Source: VXOI01 sp965197575 (lineage in GTDB: Bacteria; Chloroflexota; Dehalococcoidia; Lucifugimonadales; UBA3495). From it: DNA of 64,000 nucleotides. The position numbers and the translations under genes were made by a program. The notes under the pieces were generated by a model, which saw only the letters and a list, made by a program, of their open reading frames with translations, searched no databases and was not told the origin of the DNA. Below are positions 57,654 through 64,000 of this stretch, one piece after another. Numbering within the stretch: position 1 is the first letter of the stretch; each line of letters begins with the position of its first letter. The stretch lies in assembly GCA_965197575.1 (NCBI GenBank), contig OZ240214.1, forward strand, positions 682,001-746,000. The letters run 5' to 3'.

Positions 57654-60060
57654 AGAGCCTGCCGCCAAGAAGAAGCCCGGCCCCAAGAAGGGAACGGCCA
57701 AAGCCGCTGCCAAGGGCAAGGCCGCGACTAAAGGCGCGACGAAGGCCCGGACCCAGAATGGCCTGAACGCTGCGGGCAAAGACCTCGTGATCGTGGAATC
57801 GCCGGCCAAAGCCCGCACCGTGGGCCAGATATTGGGCCGGGACTACGTGGTCACCGCCTCTATGGGCCATCTGCGCGACCTACCCAAGAGCAAGATTGGC
57901 GTGGACATCGAGCAGGACTTCGAGCCGTCCTACGTCATTATGAAAGACAAGCGAACCCTGCTGACCCAACTGAAGAAGGCGGGGGATTCGGCCAACGAGA
58001 TTTACCTGGCCACCGACCCCGACCGGGAAGGCGAGGCCATCTCCTGGCACCTGCAAGCAGCGGCCAAGTGGGAGGACCGGGCGGCCCCGCCCAAGCGGGT
58101 GGTATTCCACGAAATCACCAAGGAAGCCGTGGAAGACGCTTTCCGGCATCCCCGCGAAATCGACATGCAGTTGGTCAACGCCCAACAGGCCCGCCGGATT
58201 CTCGACCGGCTGGTGGGCTACCAGATCAGCCCGCTGCTCTGGCGGCGGGTGCAACGGGGGCTGTCGGCGGGCCGGGTGCAGTCCGTCGCCCTTCGCATGG
58301 TCGTCGACCGGGAGCGGGAGATCGAGGCGTTCGTGCCGGTGGAGTCCTGGACCATCGACGCCCTACTGCGCAAACAGGGCCAAAAGACCGAGTTCCCCGC
58401 TGCCCTGCATTCGATCAAGGGCAAACGGGGCCGGGTAACCATACCCAACGAGGACGAAGCCCGGCAGTATCAGGCCGAACTGGAAGGGGCGGACTTCAAG
58501 GTCGCCGAGGTCAGAAAGCGCGACGTGCGCCAGCGTCCGGCGGCCCCTTTCACCACCAGCACCATGCAACAGGAGGCCGGGCGCAAGCTGAGGTTCACCG
58601 CCCAGCGCACCATGTCCATAGCCCAGCAGCTTTACGAGGGGCTGGACATCGGCGCAGAGGGGTCGGTGGGGCTGATCACGTATATGCGGACCGACTCGAC
58701 CCAGGTGGCCGTTTCGGCCGTCGCCGAGGTGCGGGACTACGTGGCCGCCCGCTACGGCAAAGACCATCTGCCGGAGAAGCCGCGGGTCTATTCCAGGCGT
58801 TCCAAGAGCGCCCAAGAGGCCCACGAAGCGATCCGGCCCACGTCGATCCGGCGGGACCCGGCTTCGCTACGGAGCTTCCTTAGTCCGGAGCAGCTCCGGC
58901 TGTATACCCTGGTCTGGGAGCGGATGCTGGCCAGCCAGATGGCCGACGCCATTTCGGAAGCCACGACGGTAGACATCGACGCCGCCTGCCGCAGCTCCGG
59001 CGTGGTCTACAACTTCCGGGCCACCGGCTCCGTCTTGAAATTCGCCGGCTTCCGCGAAGTCTATTTGGAAGGGCGCGACGACACGGAGAGCGGGGAGAAC
59101 GGCAAGACGCTGCCGCGGCTTGCCGCAGACGACGCCCTGGAATGCACCAAACTGGACGCCAACCAACATTTCACCGAGCCTCCGCCCCGCTATACTGAAG
59201 CCACGCTGATCAAGGCGATGGAGGAGAAGGGCATCGGACGCCCCAGCACCTACGCGCCCACCATCGGCACGCTGGTCGACCGGCAGTATGTAGAGCGCGA
59301 GCGTAGTCGGCTGACCCCAACGCCGTTGGGAATGACGGTGACCGACCTGCTCACGGAGCACTTCACCGGCGTTATGGACCTGGACTTCACCGCCGGTATG
59401 GAGGAAGAACTGGACAGCGTGGCTCAAGGAAACCGGGAGTGGGTGCCGATGCTGCGGGACTTCTACGACCCCTTCAACCAGGCGTTGAACAAGGCCAACG
59501 AAACCTTTTCCCGCGCTGAGGAGACTGACGAGGTTTGCGAGAAGTGCGGCGAACCGATGGCTATCAAGACGGGACGCTTCGGCCGGTTCATGGCCTGCAC
59601 CGGCTACCCCAAGTGCCGCAACACCAAGGATATGGGCGACAACTCAGGCACGCCCTTTGAGGAAGCAACCGATGAAGTTTGCGAGAAGTGCGACCGACCC
59701 ATGATCATCAAGACTGGCCGCTATGGGCGCTTCCTAGCTTGCACCGGCTACAACACTGAGGAAAACCCGTGTGACAACCGCCGCAATCTGCTCAACAAGA
59801 CCGGTGTCAAGTGCCCGCAATGCGACGGCGATATCGTGGAGCGGCGGGCGCGGGGACGGGGAGGCCGCCCCTTCTGGGGATGCTCCCGGTACCCGGACTG
59901 CGAGTTCGTCTTGAACCGCCGCCCTCTGCCCACGCCGTGCCCGGAGTGCAGCGGCTTGATGGTGCAACAGGGCCGGAACAACTCCGCCTGCACCTCCTGT
60001 AGCTGGCAGGAAGCGACTCCCGTAGAAGCTGAAGAAGAGTTGGTCGGCGTTGGCGACTGA
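57643..60060 (+). CDS. topA: DNA topoisomerase I
   Basis: An 805-residue type IA topoisomerase. A Lys/Ala-rich tail of about 45 residues precedes the Toprim domain ('DLVIVESPAKARTVGQILG', 'ATDPDREGEAISWHL'). The active-site Tyr lies in 'VGLITYMRTDSTQV'. 'SAQEAHEAIRPTS' and 'GRPSTYAPTIGTLVDRQY' follow. Four C-terminal zinc-ribbon modules start 'CEKCGEPMAIKTGRFGRF', 'CEKCDRPMIIKTGRYGRF', 'CPQCDGDIVERRARGRGGR' and 'CPECSGLMVQQG'. It relaxes negative supercoils. The basic N-terminal tail is an addition relative to short forms. It overlaps dprA and xer by 11 bases on each side, so dprA-topA-xer are coupled. Confidence 0.96.
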   Translation: MTTKEPAAKKKPGPKKGTAKAAAKGKAATKGATKARTQNGLNAAGKDLVIVESPAKARTVGQILGRDYVVTASMGHLRDLPKSKIGVDIEQDFEPSYVIMKDKRTLLTQLKKAGDSANEIYLATDPDREGEAISWHLQAAAKWEDRAAPPKRVVFHEITKEAVEDAFRHPREIDMQLVNAQQARRILDRLVGYQISPLLWRRVQRGLSAGRVQSVALRMVVDREREIEAFVPVESWTIDALLRKQGQKTEFPAALHSIKGKRGRVTIPNEDEARQYQAELEGADFKVAEVRKRDVRQRPAAPFTTSTMQQEAGRKLRFTAQRTMSIAQQLYEGLDIGAEGSVGLITYMRTDSTQVAVSAVAEVRDYVAARYGKDHLPEKPRVYSRRSKSAQEAHEAIRPTSIRRDPASLRSFLSPEQLRLYTLVWERMLASQMADAISEATTVDIDAACRSSGVVYNFRATGSVLKFAGFREVYLEGRDDTESGENGKTLPRLAADDALECTKLDANQHFTEPPPRYTEATLIKAMEEKGIGRPSTYAPTIGTLVDRQYVERERSRLTPTPLGMTVTDLLTEHFTGVMDLDFTAGMEEELDSVAQGNREWVPMLRDFYDPFNQALNKANETFSRAEETDEVCEKCGEPMAIKTGRFGRFMACTGYPKCRNTKDMGDNSGTPFEEATDEVCEKCDRPMIIKTGRYGRFLACTGYNTEENPCDNRRNLLNKTGVKCPQCDGDIVERRARGRGGRPFWGCSRYPDCEFVLNRRPLPTPCPECSGLMVQQGRNNSACTSCSWQEATPVEAEEELVGVGD

Positions 60061-61102
60061 AGCGCTTACGCCGGCGGTCCCGGCCAACGCCGCCGCCCTC
60101 GATTCCCATCTGGAGAAATTCCCGCTCCATCTGCTCGGTCAGCGCGGTCTCTCCGACAACACCCGCCGGGTGTACATGGCCGACATGCAGTCGTTCCGGG
60201 AGTATCTGGTACGGGAGGACTTGGCGCTCACCGACATGGACCGGCAGATGTTGCGCGGCTACCTGGCTTGGCTGGCCACGCCGGTCCGGGACGGCGGCAA
60301 GGGCTACGCCAGGGTCAGCGTGGCCCGCAAGCTGACGGTGCTGCGGTCGTTCTACCGCTTCCTGGTGCAGGAAGGGCTGTTCCGGTCGACTCCGGTCCCG
60401 TCGGGGCATAGCTTTCGGCTCAAGGCGGCCAAGCCGCTCCCAACTTTCCTCGGCCACCGGGAAGCGGACCGGCTCATGGATTCCCCGGACGAAACGACCC
60501 CCCTCGGAATCCGCGACAAGGCGATGCTGGAGATGCTGTACGCCAGCGGCATCCGGCTGGCCGAGATTCAGGGGCTGGACATAGACGACGTGAACTTCGC
60601 CGAGCGGCGGGCGCTGGTGCGCGGCAAGGGAGCGAAGGAGCGGTGGGTGCTGTTCGGGCGGCCTACCGAGTCTGCGCTCCAGAGGTATCTGAACGAGGCG
60701 CGGCCCTTGCTGGCCGGCGATTCCCGCAACGACGCTCTCTTTCTAAACCGCTACGGCCAGAGGCTTTCCCGCCGCAGCGTGGAGAAGCTGGTGCGGCGCT
60801 ACTCGGCCTTGGCCGGGACCAGGGACGACGTTCACCCCCATACGTTGCGCCACACCTTCGCCACGCACATGCTGGAGGGAGGCGCCGACCTGCGCGTTAT
60901 CCAAGAATTGCTCGGCCACTCCAGCCCTGCGACCACGCAGATTTACACCCACGTAACGAAACAGGAGGCTCTGCAAGCCTACCTCGCTCACCACCCCAGA
61001 GCGGAGAAGCCGGACGGGCCGGTCGCGTCCGCGGGCGAACCAAGTGACGCGCCCATCGATCTGCCCACTGTATTGAACGAGGAACACCCCCGTTCGTCCT
61101 GA
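60050..61102 (+). CDS. xerC: Tyrosine recombinase XerC/XerD family
   Basis: A 350-residue tyrosine recombinase. A SAM-like N-terminal core-binding domain ('FPLHLLGQRGLSDNTRRVYM', 'SFREYLVRED') is followed by the catalytic domain with Arg in 'YASGIRLAEI', Lys in 'VRGKGAKERWV', His-x-x-Arg in 'PHTLRHTFATHML', His in 'LLGHSSPATTQIY' and nucleophile Tyr in the same stretch. It most likely resolves chromosome dimers at a dif site; the label XerC rather than XerD is provisional. The start is TTG 60050, inside the end of topA. The C-terminal 40 residues form a low-complexity tail absent from most Xer proteins. Confidence 0.92.
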   Translation: MATEALTPAVPANAAALDSHLEKFPLHLLGQRGLSDNTRRVYMADMQSFREYLVREDLALTDMDRQMLRGYLAWLATPVRDGGKGYARVSVARKLTVLRSFYRFLVQEGLFRSTPVPSGHSFRLKAAKPLPTFLGHREADRLMDSPDETTPLGIRDKAMLEMLYASGIRLAEIQGLDIDDVNFAERRALVRGKGAKERWVLFGRPTESALQRYLNEARPLLAGDSRNDALFLNRYGQRLSRRSVEKLVRRYSALAGTRDDVHPHTLRHTFATHMLEGGADLRVIQELLGHSSPATTQIYTHVTKQEALQAYLAHHPRAEKPDGPVASAGEPSDAPIDLPTVLNEEHPRSS

Positions 61103-61120
61103 GCGGAGCGGAGGCGATGG

Positions 61121-61567
61121 ATGGCCAGGTTTCTGATTCTCAACGGGCCGAACTTGAATATGCTGGGCCGCCGCGACACCAGCATTTACGGCTCGATGAC
61201 GCTGGACGAGGTCAACCGGCAAGTCTCCGAAACGGCCGAGCGGTTGGGCGTGGAGGTCGAGTTTTTCCAGTCCAATGTTGAGGGCTTGCTGGTCGACTGC
61301 ATTCAGGAGCACTGGGGCCGGATACAAGGAATCGTCGTCAACGCCGGCGCGCTCACCCACTACGGTCTCACGCTGAAGGACGCCCTGATCGACGCCCGAC
61401 TGCCCTTTGTAGAGGTACACCTGAGCAACCCCTACGCCCGCGAGCCGTGGCGGCGGCAGTCGGTCCTCTCCGACGTGGCCCGCGGTCAAATTGCGGGCTT
61501 TGGGTGGAGAAGCTATACTGCGGCCTTGGAGATATTGGCTGCCTTGGTTGAGGAGGAGTCTCGATGA
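61121..61567 (+). CDS. aroQ: 3-dehydroquinate dehydratase type II
   Basis: A 148-residue type II dehydroquinase with 'LILNGPNLNMLGRRDTSIYG' (catalytic Arg and Tyr), 'VEFFQSNVEGLLVDCIQEHW', 'VVNAGALTHYGLTLKDAL' and 'PFVEVHLSNPYAREPWRRQS' with the active-site His, and 'GQIAGFGWRSYTAAL'. It converts 3-dehydroquinate to 3-dehydroshikimate in the shikimate pathway and forms a dodecamer in homologues. Its stop overlaps the start of the M24 peptidase by four bases (ATGA). The neighbourhood topA-xer-aroQ-M24-efp matches an order I associate with Dehalococcoidia-type genomes. Confidence 0.95.
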   Translation: MARFLILNGPNLNMLGRRDTSIYGSMTLDEVNRQVSETAERLGVEVEFFQSNVEGLLVDCIQEHWGRIQGIVVNAGALTHYGLTLKDALIDARLPFVEVHLSNPYAREPWRRQSVLSDVARGQIAGFGWRSYTAALEILAALVEEESR

Positions 61568-62634
61568 TGCAATCACGCTTGGACGGTTTCGTGGCCCGGA
61601 TGCCGGAGAAAGAAGTGGACGCGATCCTGGTTTCCGGCTCGGACAACCGGCGCTACCTGTCCGGTTTTACCGGCTCGGCAGGCTACCTGTTCATCACCGG
61701 CGAACGGGCCGTGCTGGTTACGGACTCCCGTTACACCGAGCAGGCCACGAACCAAGCAGCCCAATTCCAGGTGCATCAAGTGCGCGGCGGCTGGGACTGG
61801 CTGGTCGAGCAACTGAAGGAGTCCGGCGTGAAGCGTTTGGGCTTCGAGAGCCAGGACATGACCGTTGCCACCTTCGACAACCTCCTGAACAAGATAAAAG
61901 AGGAAACCGAGTTGGCGGGCGTGTCGCTGGTCCCGGTTACCGGAGTGACCGACGAGCAGCGCACCATCAAGGACGCCGGAGAGTTGGCGCTGTTGCAGCG
62001 GGCCATCGACGCCTCGGACACCGCTATGGAGCAGGTCTGCCCGGTCATCGCCGAGGGTATGACAGAGCGCGAGGTGGCTTGGCGGATGGAAATGGCGATG
62101 CGCGACGCGGGCGCGGACAGCATCAGCTTCGACACCATCGTGGCGGCCGGCCCCAACGGCGCGATGGCCCACCACCAGCCGACCGACCGCGTCATCCGGC
62201 GCGGCGAGCCGATAGTCATCGACATGGGCGCCAGGGTCGGCGGCTACTGCTCCGACATCACCCGCACCGTGGTCGTCGGCGAGCCGGACGACACGTTCCA
62301 CAAGATTTACGACATCGTGTTGGGCGCGCAACTGACCGCCATCAACACGGTCAAGATCGGCATGACCGGCGAGGAAGCCGACGGCCTGGCCCGCAAAGTA
62401 ATCGATGACGCGGGTTACGGCGAGAATTTCGGCCACAGCCTGGGCCACGGCGTCGGGCTGGCGGTCCACGAGAACCCGCGGGTCAGCCCCCGTTCGACCG
62501 ATTCCCTCGACCTGAATACGGTATTCACCGTCGAGCCCGGAATCTACATCAGCGGCTGGGGCGGCATCCGCATCGAGGACATCGTGATCCTGGGGCAGGG
62601 CGGCGCGACCCCGCTGAGCAAGGCGTCCAAGTAG
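61564..62634 (+). CDS. M24-family Xaa-Pro peptidase
   Basis: A 356-residue creatinase-fold aminopeptidase. The N-terminal domain ('DAILVSGSDNRRYLSGFTGS') is followed by the pita-bread domain. Its metal ligands are Asp in 'VIDMGARVGGYCSDITRTV' (two Asp), His in 'GHSLGHGVGLAVHENP', Glu in 'VFTVEPGIYI' and Glu in 'GGIRIEDIVIL'. It removes an N-terminal residue preceding proline, probably recycling Pro-containing peptides. The start ATG overlaps the aroQ stop; a second ATG follows at once. It precedes efp by 79 bp, a conserved pairing in many bacteria that links proline peptides with the factor for poly-Pro translation. Confidence 0.93.
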   Translation: MMQSRLDGFVARMPEKEVDAILVSGSDNRRYLSGFTGSAGYLFITGERAVLVTDSRYTEQATNQAAQFQVHQVRGGWDWLVEQLKESGVKRLGFESQDMTVATFDNLLNKIKEETELAGVSLVPVTGVTDEQRTIKDAGELALLQRAIDASDTAMEQVCPVIAEGMTEREVAWRMEMAMRDAGADSISFDTIVAAGPNGAMAHHQPTDRVIRRGEPIVIDMGARVGGYCSDITRTVVVGEPDDTFHKIYDIVLGAQLTAINTVKIGMTGEEADGLARKVIDDAGYGENFGHSLGHGVGLAVHENPRVSPRSTDSLDLNTVFTVEPGIYISGWGGIRIEDIVILGQGGATPLSKASK

Positions 62635-62713
62635 GCATCGGACCGGGACCCGGGGCTCCTCTTGCCGCGGCGGATGGCGCGCGGTCTGTATCCGGGGGGC
62701 CGAGAGGGAGAAA

Positions 62714-63280
62714 ATGAGCATAAATTTCAGCGACCTGAACCGTGGACTCGTCATCGAGTTGGATGGCGCGCCCTGGATGGTGATGGACTACGAGCGCCAC
62801 AAGATGCAACAGCGCGCGCCCGTAACCCGGATCAAGATGAAGAACCTGCTCAGCGGAGCGGTGGTCGAGCGCACCTTCCAGCGTTACGATACCGAGTTTT
62901 CGGTGGCCGACATCGACAACCGGCCCACCCAATACCTGTACACCGACGGCGAGTTCTATTACTTCCTGGACCAAGAGACCTTCGACCAGTACGAGTTGAC
63001 CAGTGGGGTGCTGGGAGAGTCGCTGGGCTATCTCAAGGAAAACGCGATGGTCGAGGTGGTCTTCTACAAGGGGCAGGCCATCAGTGTCAACCTGCCGACT
63101 CACGTGGAGTTGGAGGTGACCGAGACCCCGCCCTCCTTCCGCGGCGACACCGCCCAAGGCGGGAACAAGCCGGCCACGCTGGAGACCGGGCTGCGGGTCA
63201 ACGTGCCGATGTTCATCACTCCCGGCACCACCGTCCGCGTGGACACTCGCACGGGGGCTTACACCGAGCGCGTGAGCTAG
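62714..63280 (+). CDS. efp: Elongation factor P
   Basis: A 188-residue EF-P with the three beta-barrel layout: KOW-like domain ('FSDLNRGLVIELDGAPWMVM'), the OB domain ('EFYYFLDQETFDQYELTSGV') and the C-terminal OB domain ('TAQGGNKPATLETGLRVNVP'). EF-P relieves ribosome stalling at polyproline. The loop normally carrying the modified Lys/Arg (GKG or GRG) reads 'ERHKMQQRAPVTRIKMKN', with Gln at the expected tip by my alignment. GAGAGGGAG precedes the ATG. It lies 1 bp upstream of xseA. The call is firm; the loop observation needs an alignment. Confidence 0.95.
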   Translation: MSINFSDLNRGLVIELDGAPWMVMDYERHKMQQRAPVTRIKMKNLLSGAVVERTFQRYDTEFSVADIDNRPTQYLYTDGEFYYFLDQETFDQYELTSGVLGESLGYLKENAMVEVVFYKGQAISVNLPTHVELEVTETPPSFRGDTAQGGNKPATLETGLRVNVPMFITPGTTVRVDTRTGAYTERVS

Positions 63281-63281
63281 C

Positions 63282-64000
63282 GTGGTGGCCTCGTTCACTG
63301 CCTATACGGTCAGCCAGGTGGCCGAGTACCTGAAAGGCTATCTGGAGGACGACGCAAGGCTGAACGGCCTCTGGGTCGATGGGGAAGTGTCCGGCCTGCG
63401 GCGGTACTCCTCCGGGCACACCTACTTCCAACTGAAGGACAGCAAGGCCGTGCTGCGGGCGGTGGTGTTCCGCAATCAGCGGGGCGGTGACGCCCTGGCC
63501 GACGGTACGTCTGTCTACGCTCACGGCCGGATCACTTTCTACCCGCCCAACGGCACCGTCGACATGGTTGTCGACCTCGTCCGCCCCAAGGGCGAAGGCG
63601 AACTGGCCCGGCAACTGGAGGAGTTGAAACAAAAGCTGGCGGCCCAGGGCCTGTTCGAGCCGAGCCGCAAGCGTCCTCTACCCCGCTTCCCAAGAACGGT
63701 GGGTGTGGTGACCTCGCCGCAGGGAGCGGTGTTCCACGACATCCAGAACGTCCTCGGCCGCCGCTACCCGCTGACGAAACTGGTGTTGGCCCCGACCCAG
63801 GTGCAGGGCGATGGGGCCGCCGCCGGAATCGTCTCCGCCTTGGAGCAGTTGACCCGCGAGACCGACTGCGACGTGGTGATAGTGGCCAGGGGCGGCGGCT
63901 CGCTGGAAGACCTCTGGCCCTTCAACGAGGAAGCCGTGGCCCGCGCCATCTACGGGTGCAAGACGCCGGTGATCAGCGCGATTGGGCACGAGACCGACGA
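63282..64000 (+). CDS. xseA: Exodeoxyribonuclease VII large subunit, 3' end cut by the window
   Basis: About 240 residues of XseA are in the window and the frame is open at the right edge. The N-terminal OB fold has 'YTVSQVAEYLKGYLEDDARL', 'LWVDGEVSGLRRYSSGHTYF' and 'VYAHGRITFYPPNG'. The nuclease domain begins with 'VGVVTSPQGAVFHDIQNVLG' and includes 'VVIVARGGGSLEDLWPFNEE' and 'VISAIGHETD'. With XseB it degrades single-stranded DNA from either end. The start is taken as GTG 63282, immediately after the efp stop, with a second GTG following. The remaining part, roughly the coiled-coil region, lies outside. Confidence 0.93.
   Translation, partial: MVASFTAYTVSQVAEYLKGYLEDDARLNGLWVDGEVSGLRRYSSGHTYFQLKDSKAVLRAVVFRNQRGGDALADGTSVYAHGRITFYPPNGTVDMVVDLVRPKGEGELARQLEELKQKLAAQGLFEPSRKRPLPRFPRTVGVVTSPQGAVFHDIQNVLGRRYPLTKLVLAPTQVQGDGAAAGIVSALEQLTRETDCDVVIVARGGGSLEDLWPFNEEAVARAIYGCKTPVISAIGHETD

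Noticed and set aside
60050..61102. Tyrosine recombinase considered as an integrase marking a mobile element
   Set aside because: It is embedded and translationally coupled in a housekeeping operon, with no attachment-site repeat or tRNA nearby; XerC/D is the simpler reading.

Overview
This is a gene-dense, GC-rich bacterial chromosome segment with no rRNA, recognisable tRNA, CRISPR array or intact mobile element. The gene content and the right-hand order (dprA-topA-xer-aroQ-M24 peptidase-efp-xseA), a CxxxY-type CcmE, two-subunit 2-oxoacid:ferredoxin oxidoreductase, paralogous SDR/Gfo-Idh/amidohydrolase genes and lipoproteins with Thr/Pro-rich linkers suggest an uncultivated Chloroflexota lineage of Dehalococcoidia/SAR202 type. 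That placement is an inference from gene content, not a phylogeny.

Layout. 1-10.5 kb: a truncated STAS-like protein and a retropepsin-like protease at the left edge, a methylmalonyl-CoA mutase large subunit, an NHL propeller, an amidohydrolase, an SDR, a small toxin-like/DUF2283-like pair, an MFS transporter and the E1 alpha/beta pair of a 2-oxoacid dehydrogenase. 10.5-19.1 kb: a coiled-coil nuclease-like protein, SAM hydrolase, secG, gatB, a HEPN-containing pair, an alpha/beta hydrolase, sucCD and an HpcH/HpaI aldolase. 19.1-24.5 kb: the membrane quality-control set hflC, hflK and ftsH; this HflK carries a large duplicated insertion. 24.6-30.3 kb: a lipoprotein, a rhodanese and a nitrogen-assimilation block (amt, two copies of a 27-residue membrane peptide gene, glnA). 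30.3-41 kb: two Gfo/Idh/MocA oxidoreductases, a metalloprotease-like lipoprotein, pth, ligA, yvcK, a reading frame interrupted by an amber codon, and an amidase with a short GatC-like partner. 41-50.3 kb: FIST protein, cytoplasmic-looking type 1 binding protein, two SDRs, FAH-family enzyme, zinc alcohol dehydrogenase, HhH-GPD glycosylase, acyl-CoA ligase and a second toxin-like/DUF2283-like pair. 50.4-56.4 kb: ccmABCD with divergent ccmE, then korAB. 56.4-64 kb: dprA to xseA, mostly overlapping or closely spaced.

How the genes fit together. KorAB (2-oxoacid to acyl-CoA with ferredoxin), SucCD (succinyl-CoA/succinate) and the mutase (succinyl-CoA/methylmalonyl-CoA) meet at succinyl-CoA, and the acyl-CoA ligase, SDRs and hydrolases suggest heterotrophy on small organic acids and related compounds. 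FtsH with HflK/HflC is the membrane-protein quality-control complex. Amt and GlnA import and fix ammonium.

The most notable signal is the nitrogen block. Arrays of 5-bp half-sites in exact 11-bp register (the layout used by GlnR/PhoP-type OmpR-family regulators) precede amt and each of two tandem copies of a 27-aa single-span peptide gene. The two peptide copies differ almost only at synonymous positions, which argues that they are real genes, and no glnK lies next to amt. Other points worth a second look are the HflK insertion, the amber-interrupted membrane/coiled-coil gene, the HEPN pair with an unrecognised partner, the mini-GatC/amidase pair, the FIST/binding-protein pair, and several promoters placed so that the transcript would start at or near the start codon.
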